This document shows positions 16,219-24,099 of a DNA stretch of 64,000 nt, piece by piece. The notes under the pieces were generated by a model. The model did not search any database. It was given only the letters and a program-made list of their open reading frames with translations, and was not told the DNA's origin. The first letter of the stretch is position 1; each line of letters begins with the position of its first letter. Source of the stretch: JBGAKG01 sp044224495 (GTDB lineage: Bacteria; Myxococcota_A; Polyangia; Polyangiales; Polyangiaceae). The position numbers were made by a program, and so were the translations under genes. The stretch spans positions 186,001-250,000 of the forward strand of contig JBGAKG010000012.1 in the NCBI GenBank assembly GCA_044224495.1, given 5' to 3'.

Positions 16219-17697
16219 TCAGCGCGGGAACCAGCCCACGTCGAGCTTGTCGTACGCGGTCTTGTTCGCCATGGAGTCCTGTCCGTCCGCTTCCGAGATG
16301 TTCGCCGCGTCGAACTTCGCGCGCACGCACCTCGCGATTCCCTCCGCGACCGCGTCGTGCGCGCCGGTGCGCTGTCCGCCGCCCAGGTCGTTCAGGATCG
16401 TCTCTCTGCCCTTCTTGACCTCGATCTGGAGCTCGCGCGGGCGGCCCTTCGGCCATTGAACGACGAGGTAGGCGTTCCAGAGCTCGTCCGGCTTCGGATC
16501 CGGGAAGCACGGCCTCGTCTCTCCGGCGACGCGCGTCACGTCTTGAACGCTGTCGCTCTCGGCGAACCCACCGTTCTGGTAGCCGTTGACGGAGAAGGCC
16601 CACCCCGGCCCCGACGGTGCCGTCGGTCCGTTCGAATGCGCCGCTCCCACGCGCGTCGTGATGGGGAGCGCGGGATGCGCACTGCCACCGGGCGACGGCG
16701 AGACGACCGACGACGACGTCGAGGGTGCCAGTGCCAGAGCGATCGGCGCACTCGCACTCGCAGGCGCTGACGCTGACGCTGCGCTCGCGTCGCCGCTCAC
16801 GCTCTCTGCGCTGGAGGCGACGGTGTGACTGCGGTCGTCCTCCGCGTGCGAGCGCGTGCCCAACGCGTGCACGACGAACGCGCCTGCGGCGAGCACCGCG
16901 AGGGGGAGCGCGACGAGCCACCACCGCGGGCGGCGCGGCGTGAGCGCCACGCGGACGGCGGCCATGAGCGCGCCCGCGTCGGCGTAGCGATCCGCCGGGC
17001 GGCGCGCCATCGCACGCGCGAACACGGGGGCGAGCGGACCGCTCACGCTTCCACCGACGAGCTCGGTGAACAGAAGCGCGAGCGCGTACACGTCGGTCCA
17101 TGGCCCCGTGCGGGAGCCCGCGAGTTGCTCGGGCGACGCGTACTTGGGTGTGAACGCGCTCCGCCCGACGGTCGTCGTGTCGCCACCGCCCGGGGCATCG
17201 TCGGGCGCGACGACCTTCGCGATGCCGAAGTCGATCACGCGGGCGGAGCCCTCGAACAAGACGACGTTCGACGGCTTGATGTCGCGGTGGACCACGCCCT
17301 TCTCGTGCGAGTGCGCGATCGCCTCGAAGACGGGCTCGAGGAGCTTCCACGCTTCGCCCACTCCGAGCGGCCCCTTCTCCTCCATGAACTTCGCGAGCGT
17401 GGGGCCATCGCACCACTCCATCGCGAAGTAGGGCTTCCCGTCGATCACGCCGGCGTCGAGCACGCGCACGACCGCGGGGTGGCGGAGCGCGACGAGCATC
17501 CGCGCCTCGCTCAGGAACTGCCCCACCGCCGCCGGACCCGCCGCTTCCGTGCGCAGCACCTTGATCGCGACGCGCGTGTCGAGCGAGATGTGGTGCGCCT
17601 CGTAGACCACCCCGAACGCGCCTTGTCCGGCGACGCGCTCGATCCGATACCGGCCGTCGATCAGCTTCCCGCGCTCGAGGACGTCGGCGACCTCCAT
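16219..17697 (-). CDS. Transmembrane serine/threonine protein kinase
   Basis: 492 residues. The kinase domain spans about residues 17-270: GQGAFGVVYEAHH (glycine loop), TRVAIKVLR (ATP-binding Lys), HRDIKPSN (catalytic loop, RD-type), DFGIAK (metal-binding Asp), and a TPKYASPEQ activation-segment end. All key residues are present, so it should be active. A single membrane segment (WWLVALPLAVLAAGAFVVHAL, about residues 270-290) follows, then a Ser/Ala/Pro linker and a C-terminal periplasmic domain of about 120 residues with paired cysteines (ETRPCFPD and IARCVRAKF). It is 7 bp downstream of an FHA/sigma-54 activator on the same strand, a natural phospho-partner. Confidence 0.93.
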   Translation of the reverse strand: MEVADVLERGKLIDGRYRIERVAGQGAFGVVYEAHHISLDTRVAIKVLRTEAAGPAAVGQFLSEARMLVALRHPAVVRVLDAGVIDGKPYFAMEWCDGPTLAKFMEEKGPLGVGEAWKLLEPVFEAIAHSHEKGVVHRDIKPSNVVLFEGSARVIDFGIAKVVAPDDAPGGGDTTTVGRSAFTPKYASPEQLAGSRTGPWTDVYALALLFTELVGGSVSGPLAPVFARAMARRPADRYADAGALMAAVRVALTPRRPRWWLVALPLAVLAAGAFVVHALGTRSHAEDDRSHTVASSAESVSGDASAASASAPASASAPIALALAPSTSSSVVSPSPGGSAHPALPITTRVGAAHSNGPTAPSGPGWAFSVNGYQNGGFAESDSVQDVTRVAGETRPCFPDPKPDELWNAYLVVQWPKGRPRELQIEVKKGRETILNDLGGGQRTGAHDAVAEGIARCVRAKFDAANISEADGQDSMANKTAYDKLDVGWFPR

Positions 17698-17704
17698 CGT
17701 CGCC

Positions 17705-19012
17705 TCACATCCCGAACCGCTTCATCCAGCGCTGGATCTGCTTGCGCGCCTTGCCCATGTCGCGCGCGACCTGGCTCACGTTCCGATCCGTCGCTTCGAG
17801 ACGTTGCGCGAGCTCGGCGCGGAGGGCGACGTCTTCGGCGTCGAGCTCCGCGGCGGGGGCTTCGTCCGCGCGCTCGGCGAGCGGCCCGAGGTGGCGCGCG
17901 CGAACGACGCCGTCACGCGCGAGGACGGCCGCGACGTCGAGCGCCTGCCGGAGCTCGCGCACGTTCATCGGGTAATCGTGCTGCACCAGCGCGAGCGCCG
18001 CCGACGGCTGCAACGTCCCGAGCGACGGCGCCATCTGCGCGACGAGGTTCCCGACGTCGAAGCGACGCTCGCGGAGCGGCGGCACGGAGAACGAGTACGT
18101 GCGCAACCGCGCGAAGAGGTCCGCGCGAAACGACCCCGCCTCGACACGCGCGGCGAGCGGATGGTGGGTCGCGGACACGAAGCGAACGTCGACCGGGATC
18201 GGCCGAAACGCTCCGACGGGAACGACCTCGCGCTCCTGCAGCACGCGGAGGAGCGTGGCTTGCGCGCTGGGCGGCAGGTCTCCAATCTCGTCGAGGAAGA
18301 GCGTGCCGCCCTCGGCGGCGCGAACGAACCCGTCTTCGTCGCTCGTCGCCCCGGAGAACGCACCCCGCCGATGGCCGAAGAGCTGCGCCTCGACCAGATC
18401 CTTCGGGAGCGCGCCGCAGTTCACGGCGACGAAGGCCCCCGGCCGGCCGGAGCGCTCGTGAATCGCGCGGGCGAGCACCTCTTTCCCGGTCCCCGTCTCC
18501 CCGAGGAGCAAGACCGGGAGCGGCGACTGCGCGATGTGCTCGAGGTTGGCGAGCGCGAGCGCGAACGACGCGTTCGTCGTCGCGAAGGGCCACGGCGAAC
18601 CGAGCCGCGCGCGCTCCAAGACCGGCCCCATGTCCGACAGGCACACGAAGAGCGTGTGCCCGGCGCGGAACACGGTCCCGGCGTCCACCACGGTCTCCGT
18701 GATCGGCTCTTCCCCGACGAACGTGTGGTTCCGCGAGTCGCGATCGGCGAGCCGGAACCGCGTGCCCTCGCGCGTGACGACGACGTGCTCCTTCGACATC
18801 CGCGCGTCGGGGAGCTCCAGCCTTCCGGCGCGGAGCACGCGCTCGTCGCCACGACCAATCGTCAGCGGCTTGGAGAGGGGCGCGACGAAGCCACCCGCGC
18901 CCGGGCGATCGCCTTCGAGGATGACGACGAGCCCGGGGACGAGACGCCGCGGTTCCTCGTGGCTCGTCGTGCCACCGCCGGGCGCAGTCGCGGTCTTCGA
19001 CCCGTCTCCCAC
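17705..19012 (-). CDS. FHA-domain sigma-54-dependent activator (GAFSGA variant)
   Basis: 435 residues. An FHA domain at about residues 45-125 (TIGRGDERV, then RMSKEHVVV) would bind phospho-threonine. The AAA+ domain has GETGTGKE (Walker A, 171-178), GGTLFLDEIGD (Walker B, about 236-245) and a GAFSGA loop at 217-222, where the sigma-54-contacting motif is normally GAFTGA. The C-terminal region (about 395-432) carries a Fis-type helix-turn-helix (ATDRNVSQVARDMGKARKQI). The kinase gene follows 7 bp later, a common myxobacterial pair in which kinase phosphorylation is read by the FHA domain. The Thr-to-Ser change keeps the hydroxyl and may be tolerated. Confidence 0.92.
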   Translation of the reverse strand: MGDGSKTATAPGGGTTSHEEPRRLVPGLVVILEGDRPGAGGFVAPLSKPLTIGRGDERVLRAGRLELPDARMSKEHVVVTREGTRFRLADRDSRNHTFVGEEPITETVVDAGTVFRAGHTLFVCLSDMGPVLERARLGSPWPFATTNASFALALANLEHIAQSPLPVLLLGETGTGKEVLARAIHERSGRPGAFVAVNCGALPKDLVEAQLFGHRRGAFSGATSDEDGFVRAAEGGTLFLDEIGDLPPSAQATLLRVLQEREVVPVGAFRPIPVDVRFVSATHHPLAARVEAGSFRADLFARLRTYSFSVPPLRERRFDVGNLVAQMAPSLGTLQPSAALALVQHDYPMNVRELRQALDVAAVLARDGVVRARHLGPLAERADEAPAAELDAEDVALRAELAQRLEATDRNVSQVARDMGKARKQIQRWMKRFGM

Positions 19013-19072
19013 GCCCGGAACGCTATCACGGTGGTCTGGTCCGCGGTAGGAACCGCGGGCGCGCCGCCGTGA

Positions 19073-19615
19073 TCACTTCGGGTAGGCGCGAACCGATTTG
19101 CAGACGTCGACGGCGGGCGTGCCGTCGTCACCGGAGCACTTGATCACCTTGTCGCCGTTCGACTTCGTCATGGACGTCACCGATTCGTAGCCACCGTTCT
19201 TGAACGTCCACCACTTGCCGTCGCCCGCGGTCTTTCCGGTCGCGACGATCTTGATGTCCTTCGACTCGTTCATCCACTTCTCGTCCGCGGCGAACGCCTC
19301 GGCGTACGTCTTGAAGTTCGTGCTCGAGAACCCGACCGTGATCGTGAACTCGACGTTGTTCTCGTCCCGGTAGCGGATGAGCTCGGAGTAGAGCTCGCTC
19401 GGCTCCTCCGGCTTGCCCGGCTTGAAGCCCGGCGGGAGCTTCAAGCAGTACTCCTTCTGCGGATCGGCATAGTCGGCGCCGCAGCCCGAGGTGGGGACCG
19501 CCGCAGCGCTCGCGCTCGTGGTCGTCGTCCCCGAGCCCGCATCGTCCTTTTTCGTGCAGGCCAGGGCGCAGATCGAGACCGTGGTGACCGTGAGCATCGT
19601 CGGAATGAGTCGCAT
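19073..19615 (-). CDS. Hypothetical lipoprotein (180 residues)
   Basis: The signal peptide ends in SICALACTKK (lipobox). A Ser/Thr/Ala linker then leads to a domain of about 135 residues: a GCGADYADPQKEYCLKLPPGF opening, a FTITVGFSSTNFKTYAEAF strand-helix, a KWWTFKNGGYESVTSM strand pair and cysteines near the end (IKCSGDDG, DVCKSVRAYP). This resembles PsbP/MOG1-like or DUF1795-type lipoprotein folds in rhythm, but I cannot confirm a family. Confidence 0.7.
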   Translation of the reverse strand: MRLIPTMLTVTTVSICALACTKKDDAGSGTTTTSASAAAVPTSGCGADYADPQKEYCLKLPPGFKPGKPEEPSELYSELIRYRDENNVEFTITVGFSSTNFKTYAEAFAADEKWMNESKDIKIVATGKTAGDGKWWTFKNGGYESVTSMTKSNGDKVIKCSGDDGTPAVDVCKSVRAYPK

Positions 19616-19760
19616 CGCAGGGTGTCCTTTCGTGGAGACTGCCCGTCCATGAGCAACCGGCGTGCCGGTTCGAGCGCGCGAAGTTCCGCCGACTTCCGCC
19701 GCGCGAACGGCAAGGTGCGACGTCGCATGCGACGATCCGCAGTGTCGCAGTCGCGTGTCG

Positions 19761-20303
19761 CTAGTCGCGCAGCGCGAGGAACCGCCGCCAGTAGGCGATG
19801 GCCGCGACGACCCCCATCGCCGCGGTCGCCCACGTCCAGAGCTCGACCCGCGGTGCGCCGAGCAGGACGGCGCTCACGGTCGCGAACTGGAGCGCGGTCG
19901 CGAGCTTGCCGGGCACGTTGGCCGAGGGTTGCGCGGCACGGGCACGGCGCGCACTCCGCGAGAAGGCGACCCAGAGCACGAGCGGCAGCTCGCCGATCTC
20001 GCGCGTTCCCAGCAGGGCGAGCATGAGCCAATGGAGCTTGGCTCGAACGAGCAGCGTGACGACCACGGTGGCGACGAAGACCTTGTCGGTGATCGGATCC
20101 ACGACCGCACCGGTGGCGGTCACGGCGCCGTAGCGGCGAGCCCACCAGCCGTCGAGCACGTCGGTGACGCCGGAGGCGACCAGGATGGCAAACGCGCTCG
20201 CAGCGTTGGGAGCGAACGGAAACGCGATCGCGAGAGGAATGCGGGCGAGCGAGAGCAGGCTCGGTACCCGAAGGAGATCGCGGGCCTGATAGCGGCCGGG
20301 CAT
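19761..20303 (-). CDS. CDP-alcohol phosphatidyltransferase family protein
   Basis: 180 residues from the ATG at 20303. The family signature D-x2-D-G-x2-A-R-x8-G-x3-D-x3-D is intact: DVLDGWWARR, then GAVVDPITDK (residues about 48-75), so the metal and CDP-binding aspartates are all present. Four or more membrane segments surround it (LARIPLAIAFPF; KVFVATVVVTLLV; LHWLMLALLG; ATAAMGVVAAIAYW). It would move a phosphatidyl or related group from a CDP-activated donor to an alcohol (as PgsA or Pcs do); the acceptor cannot be read from this. Sequence upstream of 20303 is the hairpin and the 3' end of the next gene. Confidence 0.85.
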   Translation of the reverse strand: MPGRYQARDLLRVPSLLSLARIPLAIAFPFAPNAASAFAILVASGVTDVLDGWWARRYGAVTATGAVVDPITDKVFVATVVVTLLVRAKLHWLMLALLGTREIGELPLVLWVAFSRSARRARAAQPSANVPGKLATALQFATVSAVLLGAPRVELWTWATAAMGVVAAIAYWRRFLALRD

Positions 20304-20321
20304 GAAGGAAGGATAGCGCCT

Positions 20322-20350
20322 CCGCGCCGTCCCAGCTTGGGATGGCGCGG
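20322..20350. terminator. Hairpin between DUF2625 gene and the phosphatidyltransferase gene
   Basis: CCGCGCCGTCCCA (20322-20334) and TGGGATGGCGCGG (20338-20350) pair over 13 positions with one mismatch and a 3-nt loop. It ends one base before the stop of the DUF2625 gene (minus strand, stop at 20351) and could terminate that transcript. Its TCCCA/TGGGATGG core resembles the small stem at 3051-3067. Confidence 0.5.
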
Positions 20351-21019
20351 TCAGCGCTTCGACGACTGCTTCGGCAGCTCCATCACGTGGAGCCCCCACA
20401 GCTCCTCGACCGGCACCGCTCTCCGACTGCGCTCCCCCACCGGCGGGCCATCCGCGCAGAGGAACGGATAGATCGAGAACGCGCGCGCCCCATCCAATGC
20501 GCGGACCTCGTCCTCCCACCCGGTCCACCGCGCCGTCGCATAGAAGCGCGCCAGATCCCCGAGGCAGAGCCACCGCACCCAATCCGTGTACCCTACACCG
20601 AGCCCCTCCCAGCGGAGCGTGTCCGGCGCGAAGTAGCACACGTGCCCGCGCGTCAGCCCCAGCCCTCCGCCGTCGATCGCGAAGAAGCCTCCCACCGCGT
20701 CGTCGCCCACCACGATTGCTCCGGCGAGCCTCGGGGCCGGTGTCGTCACGCGGTTCCAGTCCCCCAAGCCGCGCGGCAGGCGCGCCGAGCTCCCCCCGAG
20801 CACGCGCACCCACCCGTGATCCACGAGCAGCCCGCCCGTCTCGTACGCGAGCGCTCCCATCGGCGAGCGCGTCGTCACCTGCACGCCGAGGAGGTTCCGC
20901 TCCCCGTCCTCGCGCGCGCACGCGAGCACCTCGACGGGGTTCTTCCCTTCGGCGACGAAGCCGCGCACGAGCTCGATCCCCGGTTCCTCGGCGTCCACGA
21001 GCTCGGCCAGCGTCCGCAT
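20351..21019 (-). CDS. DUF2625 family protein
   Basis: 222 residues, soluble. The order MRTLAELVDAEEPGIELV, GGLLVDHGWVRVLGGSS, LPRGLGDWN, GAIVVGDDAVGGFFAIDGG and FAPDTLRWEGLGVGYTDWVRWL matches the DUF2625 family, found in enterobacteria and elsewhere with no known function. The family resembles SUKH/SMI1-type cytoplasmic proteins in its Trp- and Gly-rich pattern, a superfamily that includes immunity proteins, but this link is an inference from pattern only. No toxin-like gene is adjacent. Confidence 0.85.
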   Translation of the reverse strand: MRTLAELVDAEEPGIELVRGFVAEGKNPVEVLACAREDGERNLLGVQVTTRSPMGALAYETGGLLVDHGWVRVLGGSSARLPRGLGDWNRVTTPAPRLAGAIVVGDDAVGGFFAIDGGGLGLTRGHVCYFAPDTLRWEGLGVGYTDWVRWLCLGDLARFYATARWTGWEDEVRALDGARAFSIYPFLCADGPPVGERSRRAVPVEELWGLHVMELPKQSSKR

Positions 21020-21042
21020 CGCCGAGAGTCTACTCGATCACG

Positions 21043-21447
21043 TCACCCGCCGAGCTGCCGCCCCAGCGCCGCTTCGTCCGTGACCCGGTGGTGCGCGACG
21101 ATCTTCCCGTCACGGAACCGCTCGATCGTCATCTGCGCCACGCAGACCGTCCGGCCCGTCGGGGCGAGCCCGAAGAAGTCGCCGCGATGGGTCCCGCGCA
21201 TCGTCGTTCGCGTCGCGACGCGGTCGTCGCCGATCACCAGCTCCTCGAGGTCGTACCGAAGATCGGGGAACGCCGTCCGCATCGCCGGGACCACGATCCG
21301 GATCCCTTCCCGACCCACCGGCAGCCCCGGTGACGGCGAGTGGTTCACGTACTCCTCGTGCAAGAGCTCGTCGACCAGCTCGAGCCGCCCCTTCCCCCAA
21401 AGCTCGCCGAAGTACCGCTCGATGACCCTTCGCTTCGCGTCGTCCAT
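21043..21447 (-). CDS. SnoaL-like ester cyclase family protein
   Basis: 134 residues with the NTF2-like cone fold of SnoaL/ester-cyclase proteins: VIERYFGELWGKGRLELVDELLHEEYVNH, then GREGIRIVVPAMRTAFPDL, VIGDDRVATRTTMRGTHRGDF and a final MTIERFRDGKIVAHHRVTDE. A strong ribosome-binding site (GGAGGTGATGC) abuts the ATG. It is divergent from a LysR regulator across 81 bp and is probably its target. Substrate unknown. Confidence 0.85.
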   Translation of the reverse strand: MDDAKRRVIERYFGELWGKGRLELVDELLHEEYVNHSPSPGLPVGREGIRIVVPAMRTAFPDLRYDLEELVIGDDRVATRTTMRGTHRGDFFGLAPTGRTVCVAQMTIERFRDGKIVAHHRVTDEAALGRQLGG

Positions 21448-21494
21448 GCATCACCTCCGCTCCTCCAGGTACGCGCGAGCGCTCATACCGTCCA

Positions 21495-21521
21495 ATATCG
21501 ATTTCGGCTCCGGTGATATCG
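21495..21521. promoter_or_regulatory. Candidate LysR operator: ATATCG direct repeats 21 bp apart
   Basis: ATATCG occurs at 21495-21500 and again at 21516-21521 in the gap between the SnoaL-like gene and lysR, exactly two helical turns apart and in the most AT-rich part of the gap. Each copy extends to ATATCG(A)TT. LysR-type tetramers bind such helically phased sites between divergent genes, so this is a reasonable operator candidate. Confidence 0.5.
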
Positions 21522-21528
21522 TTTCCCT

Positions 21529-22404
21529 ATGAGTACCCTCGACGCCATGGAGCCCCGCCTCCTCCGCTCGTTCGTCGCCGTCGCCGAGGAGCTCCACTTC
21601 GGGCGCGCCGCCGAGCGGCTCCACATCTCGCAGCCGCCGCTGAGCGTCCAGATCCGCACGCTCGAAGAGCGCCTGGGTGCGCGCCTCTTCGACCGCGATC
21701 GCCGGAGCGTGAAGCTCACCGAGGCCGGCGCGTTCCTCCTCGATCGCGCGCGCTTCCTCCTCACCGAGGGCGAGCGCAGCACGCTCGAAGCGGCGCGGAT
21801 CGCGCGCGGCGAGTCCGGGGTGCTCGCCGTCGGCTACACGCCCACCGCCACGTACGAGGTGCTGCCACCCCTCCTGCGCCGCTTCCGCGCGCGCCACCCG
21901 AGCGTGCGTCTCGAGCTCGTCGAGCTGCGGAGCGCTCATCAGCTCGAGGCGCTGCGCGCAGGGCGGATCGAGGTCGGCTTCGCGTGTGGACCTCTCGGCG
22001 CCGAGGACCTCACCGAGCGCGTGCTCGTGACCGAGCGCTTCGTCGCCGCAGTCCCACGCCGTCATCCGCTCGCCCGGCGTGCGCGCGTTCGCCTCCGCGA
22101 GCTCGCGCGCGCGCCGATCGTCGCCGTCCGGCCCGACGTCGAGCCCGCGTGGGCCGACGCCTGCACCAGCGCGCTCCGGCGCGCACGAGCCGAGCTCGAG
22201 GTCGTCCAGGAGACGGACGGCAAGATCGCGCTCCTCGGCCTCGTCGCCGCCGGCGTCGGCCTCGCGATCGTCTCGGAGTCGATGCGGGCGCTCGGGCGCG
22301 AGGGGGTCGTCTACCGCCCGATCGTCGATCTCGCGCTGCGTGTACCGCTCGTGGTCCTCCATCGCCCCGCGCCCTCACCGCGAGTCGCGGCTCTCCTCGC
22401 CTGA
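21529..22404 (+). CDS. LysR-family transcriptional regulator
   Basis: 291 residues. Winged helix-turn-helix at residues 7-66 (LLRSFVAVAEELHFGRAAERL, then ISQPPLSVQIRTLEERLGARL) and a LysR substrate-binding domain from about residue 95 (LAVGYTPTATYEVLPPLL, ERFVAAVPRRHPLA and VAAGVGLAIVSESM). Close in type to the BenM/CatM and CynR subgroup. Probably controls itself and the divergent SnoaL-like gene; the effector is unknown. Confidence 0.93.
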   Translation: MSTLDAMEPRLLRSFVAVAEELHFGRAAERLHISQPPLSVQIRTLEERLGARLFDRDRRSVKLTEAGAFLLDRARFLLTEGERSTLEAARIARGESGVLAVGYTPTATYEVLPPLLRRFRARHPSVRLELVELRSAHQLEALRAGRIEVGFACGPLGAEDLTERVLVTERFVAAVPRRHPLARRARVRLRELARAPIVAVRPDVEPAWADACTSALRRARAELEVVQETDGKIALLGLVAAGVGLAIVSESMRALGREGVVYRPIVDLALRVPLVVLHRPAPSPRVAALLA

Positions 22405-22490
22405 CGCACCTACATCGGGGCCGATGTCGGTCCGACCGGGTCCCCTTCCGTTCCCCTCCGCCTCGTCCCCGGCTAGGATGTGGGGCTCCG

Positions 22491-23648
22491 ATGCGTCGCC
22501 TCGCGATCTCCCTCGCCTGTGCTCTCCTCCTAGCGTGCGGAGGCGGCAAGGGAACCGTCGTCAAACCCACCGGCCCTGCCGCGCTTCCGCCCGCGAACCC
22601 GGTCGCCGTCGGCAAGATGGTGCAAGGCGTCGGCGCCGCCAAAGACGGCCAGCGCGATCGCGCTGTGGCACTTTTGAAGGAAGCCATCGCGATCGACGCG
22701 AACCTGTGGGAGGCCCACTACGATCTGGGGGTCGTCCTCGCGAGCGGCGGCGACCTCGCCGGCGCCGAGCCCTCGCTCAAGGAGGCGCACAAGCTCGCGC
22801 CCGAGATGCAGGACGTCGTCATCGCCCTGGCCGAGGTTCAGCGCCGCCGTGGCGAGTACCGCGATGCCGCGAGTCTCCTCGGCGAGTTCGTCGACGCGCA
22901 CCCGCTCGCGACCGACGCTCGCACGCTCCTCGTCGCCGCGCTCCGCAACTCCGGTCAGGTCGGCAAGGCGATCACGCAAGCGCGCGAGGTCCTCGTCCGG
23001 AAGCCCGGCGACGCGCAAGCCCTCGCCGAGCTCGCGCTCTGCCACCTCGCGCAGAACGAGAAGGACACCGCGCAGCTCCTCGCGAAGCAGGCGATCGACT
23101 CGAACCCGAAGAGCGCGACCGCGCACCGCGCGATGGGCCTCGTCCACCTCGGCAACGGCGACGACGCGCTCGCGTTCCAGGAGTTCCTCAAGGCGTCCCA
23201 AGAAGATCCGCGCGACACCACCGCGCGCCTCAACATGGGCACGGTCCTCCTGAAGGCCGGCGTCTACGCCAAGGCCGAAGAGCAGTTCCGCGCGATCCTC
23301 CAGGTCTCCCCCGACGACGTCGAAGCCCAGCTCGGGCTCGCCGCCGCCCTGCGCGGGCTCGCCGATGCGAAGTCGCCGAACCGCCTCGAAGAGGCGAAGA
23401 CCATCCTCACCAAGATCCTCGACAAGGATCCGCACAACATCGCCGCGCTCTTCAACCTCGGCGTCCTCTACGCCGACTTCCTGAAGAAGCCGGCGGACGC
23501 AGCACCGCTCTTCAAGCGCTTCCTGTCCGACGCTCCGAGCGATCACCCCGCCCACGCCGACGCCGAGAAGTACCTCTCCGCGACGTCGACTGCGGCGGAC
23601 AAACCGCCGACCCCTCCACCGGCGACGCCCAAACCCGGAGGCAAGTGA
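22491..23648 (+). CDS. TPR lipoprotein, GltE/NfsE-like
   Basis: 385 residues. The signal ends in ALLLACGGG (lipobox). Seven or more TPR units follow, for example AVALLKEAIAIDANLWEAHYDLG (about residues 58-80) and later NIAALFNLGVLYADF, ending in a Pro-rich tail. The next gene starts on the last base of its stop codon (TGATG). A TPR lipoprotein followed by a small secreted protein and then a protein with an AgmX/PglI tail is the order of gltE (aglT), gltF and gltG (pglI) of the Myxococcus gliding machine and of the nfs spore-coat cluster. The match rests on order, size and domains only. Confidence 0.85.
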   Translation: MRRLAISLACALLLACGGGKGTVVKPTGPAALPPANPVAVGKMVQGVGAAKDGQRDRAVALLKEAIAIDANLWEAHYDLGVVLASGGDLAGAEPSLKEAHKLAPEMQDVVIALAEVQRRRGEYRDAASLLGEFVDAHPLATDARTLLVAALRNSGQVGKAITQAREVLVRKPGDAQALAELALCHLAQNEKDTAQLLAKQAIDSNPKSATAHRAMGLVHLGNGDDALAFQEFLKASQEDPRDTTARLNMGTVLLKAGVYAKAEEQFRAILQVSPDDVEAQLGLAAALRGLADAKSPNRLEEAKTILTKILDKDPHNIAALFNLGVLYADFLKKPADAAPLFKRFLSDAPSDHPAHADAEKYLSATSTAADKPPTPPPATPKPGGK

Positions 23649-24067
23649 TGCGAAAGAACCTCGCGCGCGCGCTCGTCGCGCTCACCGTGCCCAGCCTGTT
23701 CGTCGCCGCGATCGCGCTCGCCCAAGGCAAGCCGCCGCCGAAGCCTCCCGCGCGGCCGCCGCGCCCGCCCGCCCTCAAGGACGCGGGCGTCACCGCGCGC
23801 GAAGCCGGCGCCGGTGCAACCACCACCGCCACCATCGCCGCACCTCTCCCCACAGCCAACCCGGACGCGGGCGTCGTCGAATCGAAGACGCTCGACGGCG
23901 GAACGCGCGTCTTCAAGTTCGGCGAGGTCGAAATCGAAGGCCGGCTCCGCAGCCCGCAGATCGTCTACTTCCTCCGCCGCGTACGAGCAGAGTTCGCCGC
24001 CGGCGATCTCGGGCATCGATCGTTCATGGGGGAACTTTCGGACACCCGGCACACTCCGAACTTCTGA
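23648..24067 (+). CDS. Secreted Pro-rich protein, GltF-position
   Basis: 139 residues. A Sec signal (to AIALAQG) leads to a strongly Pro-rich stretch (PPPKPPARPPRPP), a spacer and a C-terminal region: VFKFGEVEIEGRLRSPQIVYF, then LRRVRAEFAAGDLGHRSF. That region is a recurrent motif in myxobacterial periplasmic partners of the AgmX/PglI proteins, where it ends in a helix near the C-terminus. Lies between the TPR lipoprotein and the tail-domain protein, the position of gltF. A structural role in the envelope is inferred. Confidence 0.65.
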   Translation: MRKNLARALVALTVPSLFVAAIALAQGKPPPKPPARPPRPPALKDAGVTAREAGAGATTTATIAAPLPTANPDAGVVESKTLDGGTRVFKFGEVEIEGRLRSPQIVYFLRRVRAEFAAGDLGHRSFMGELSDTRHTPNF

Positions 24068-24099
24068 GCTTCGACGCTTCCACAAGGAGAGATCCGTCC

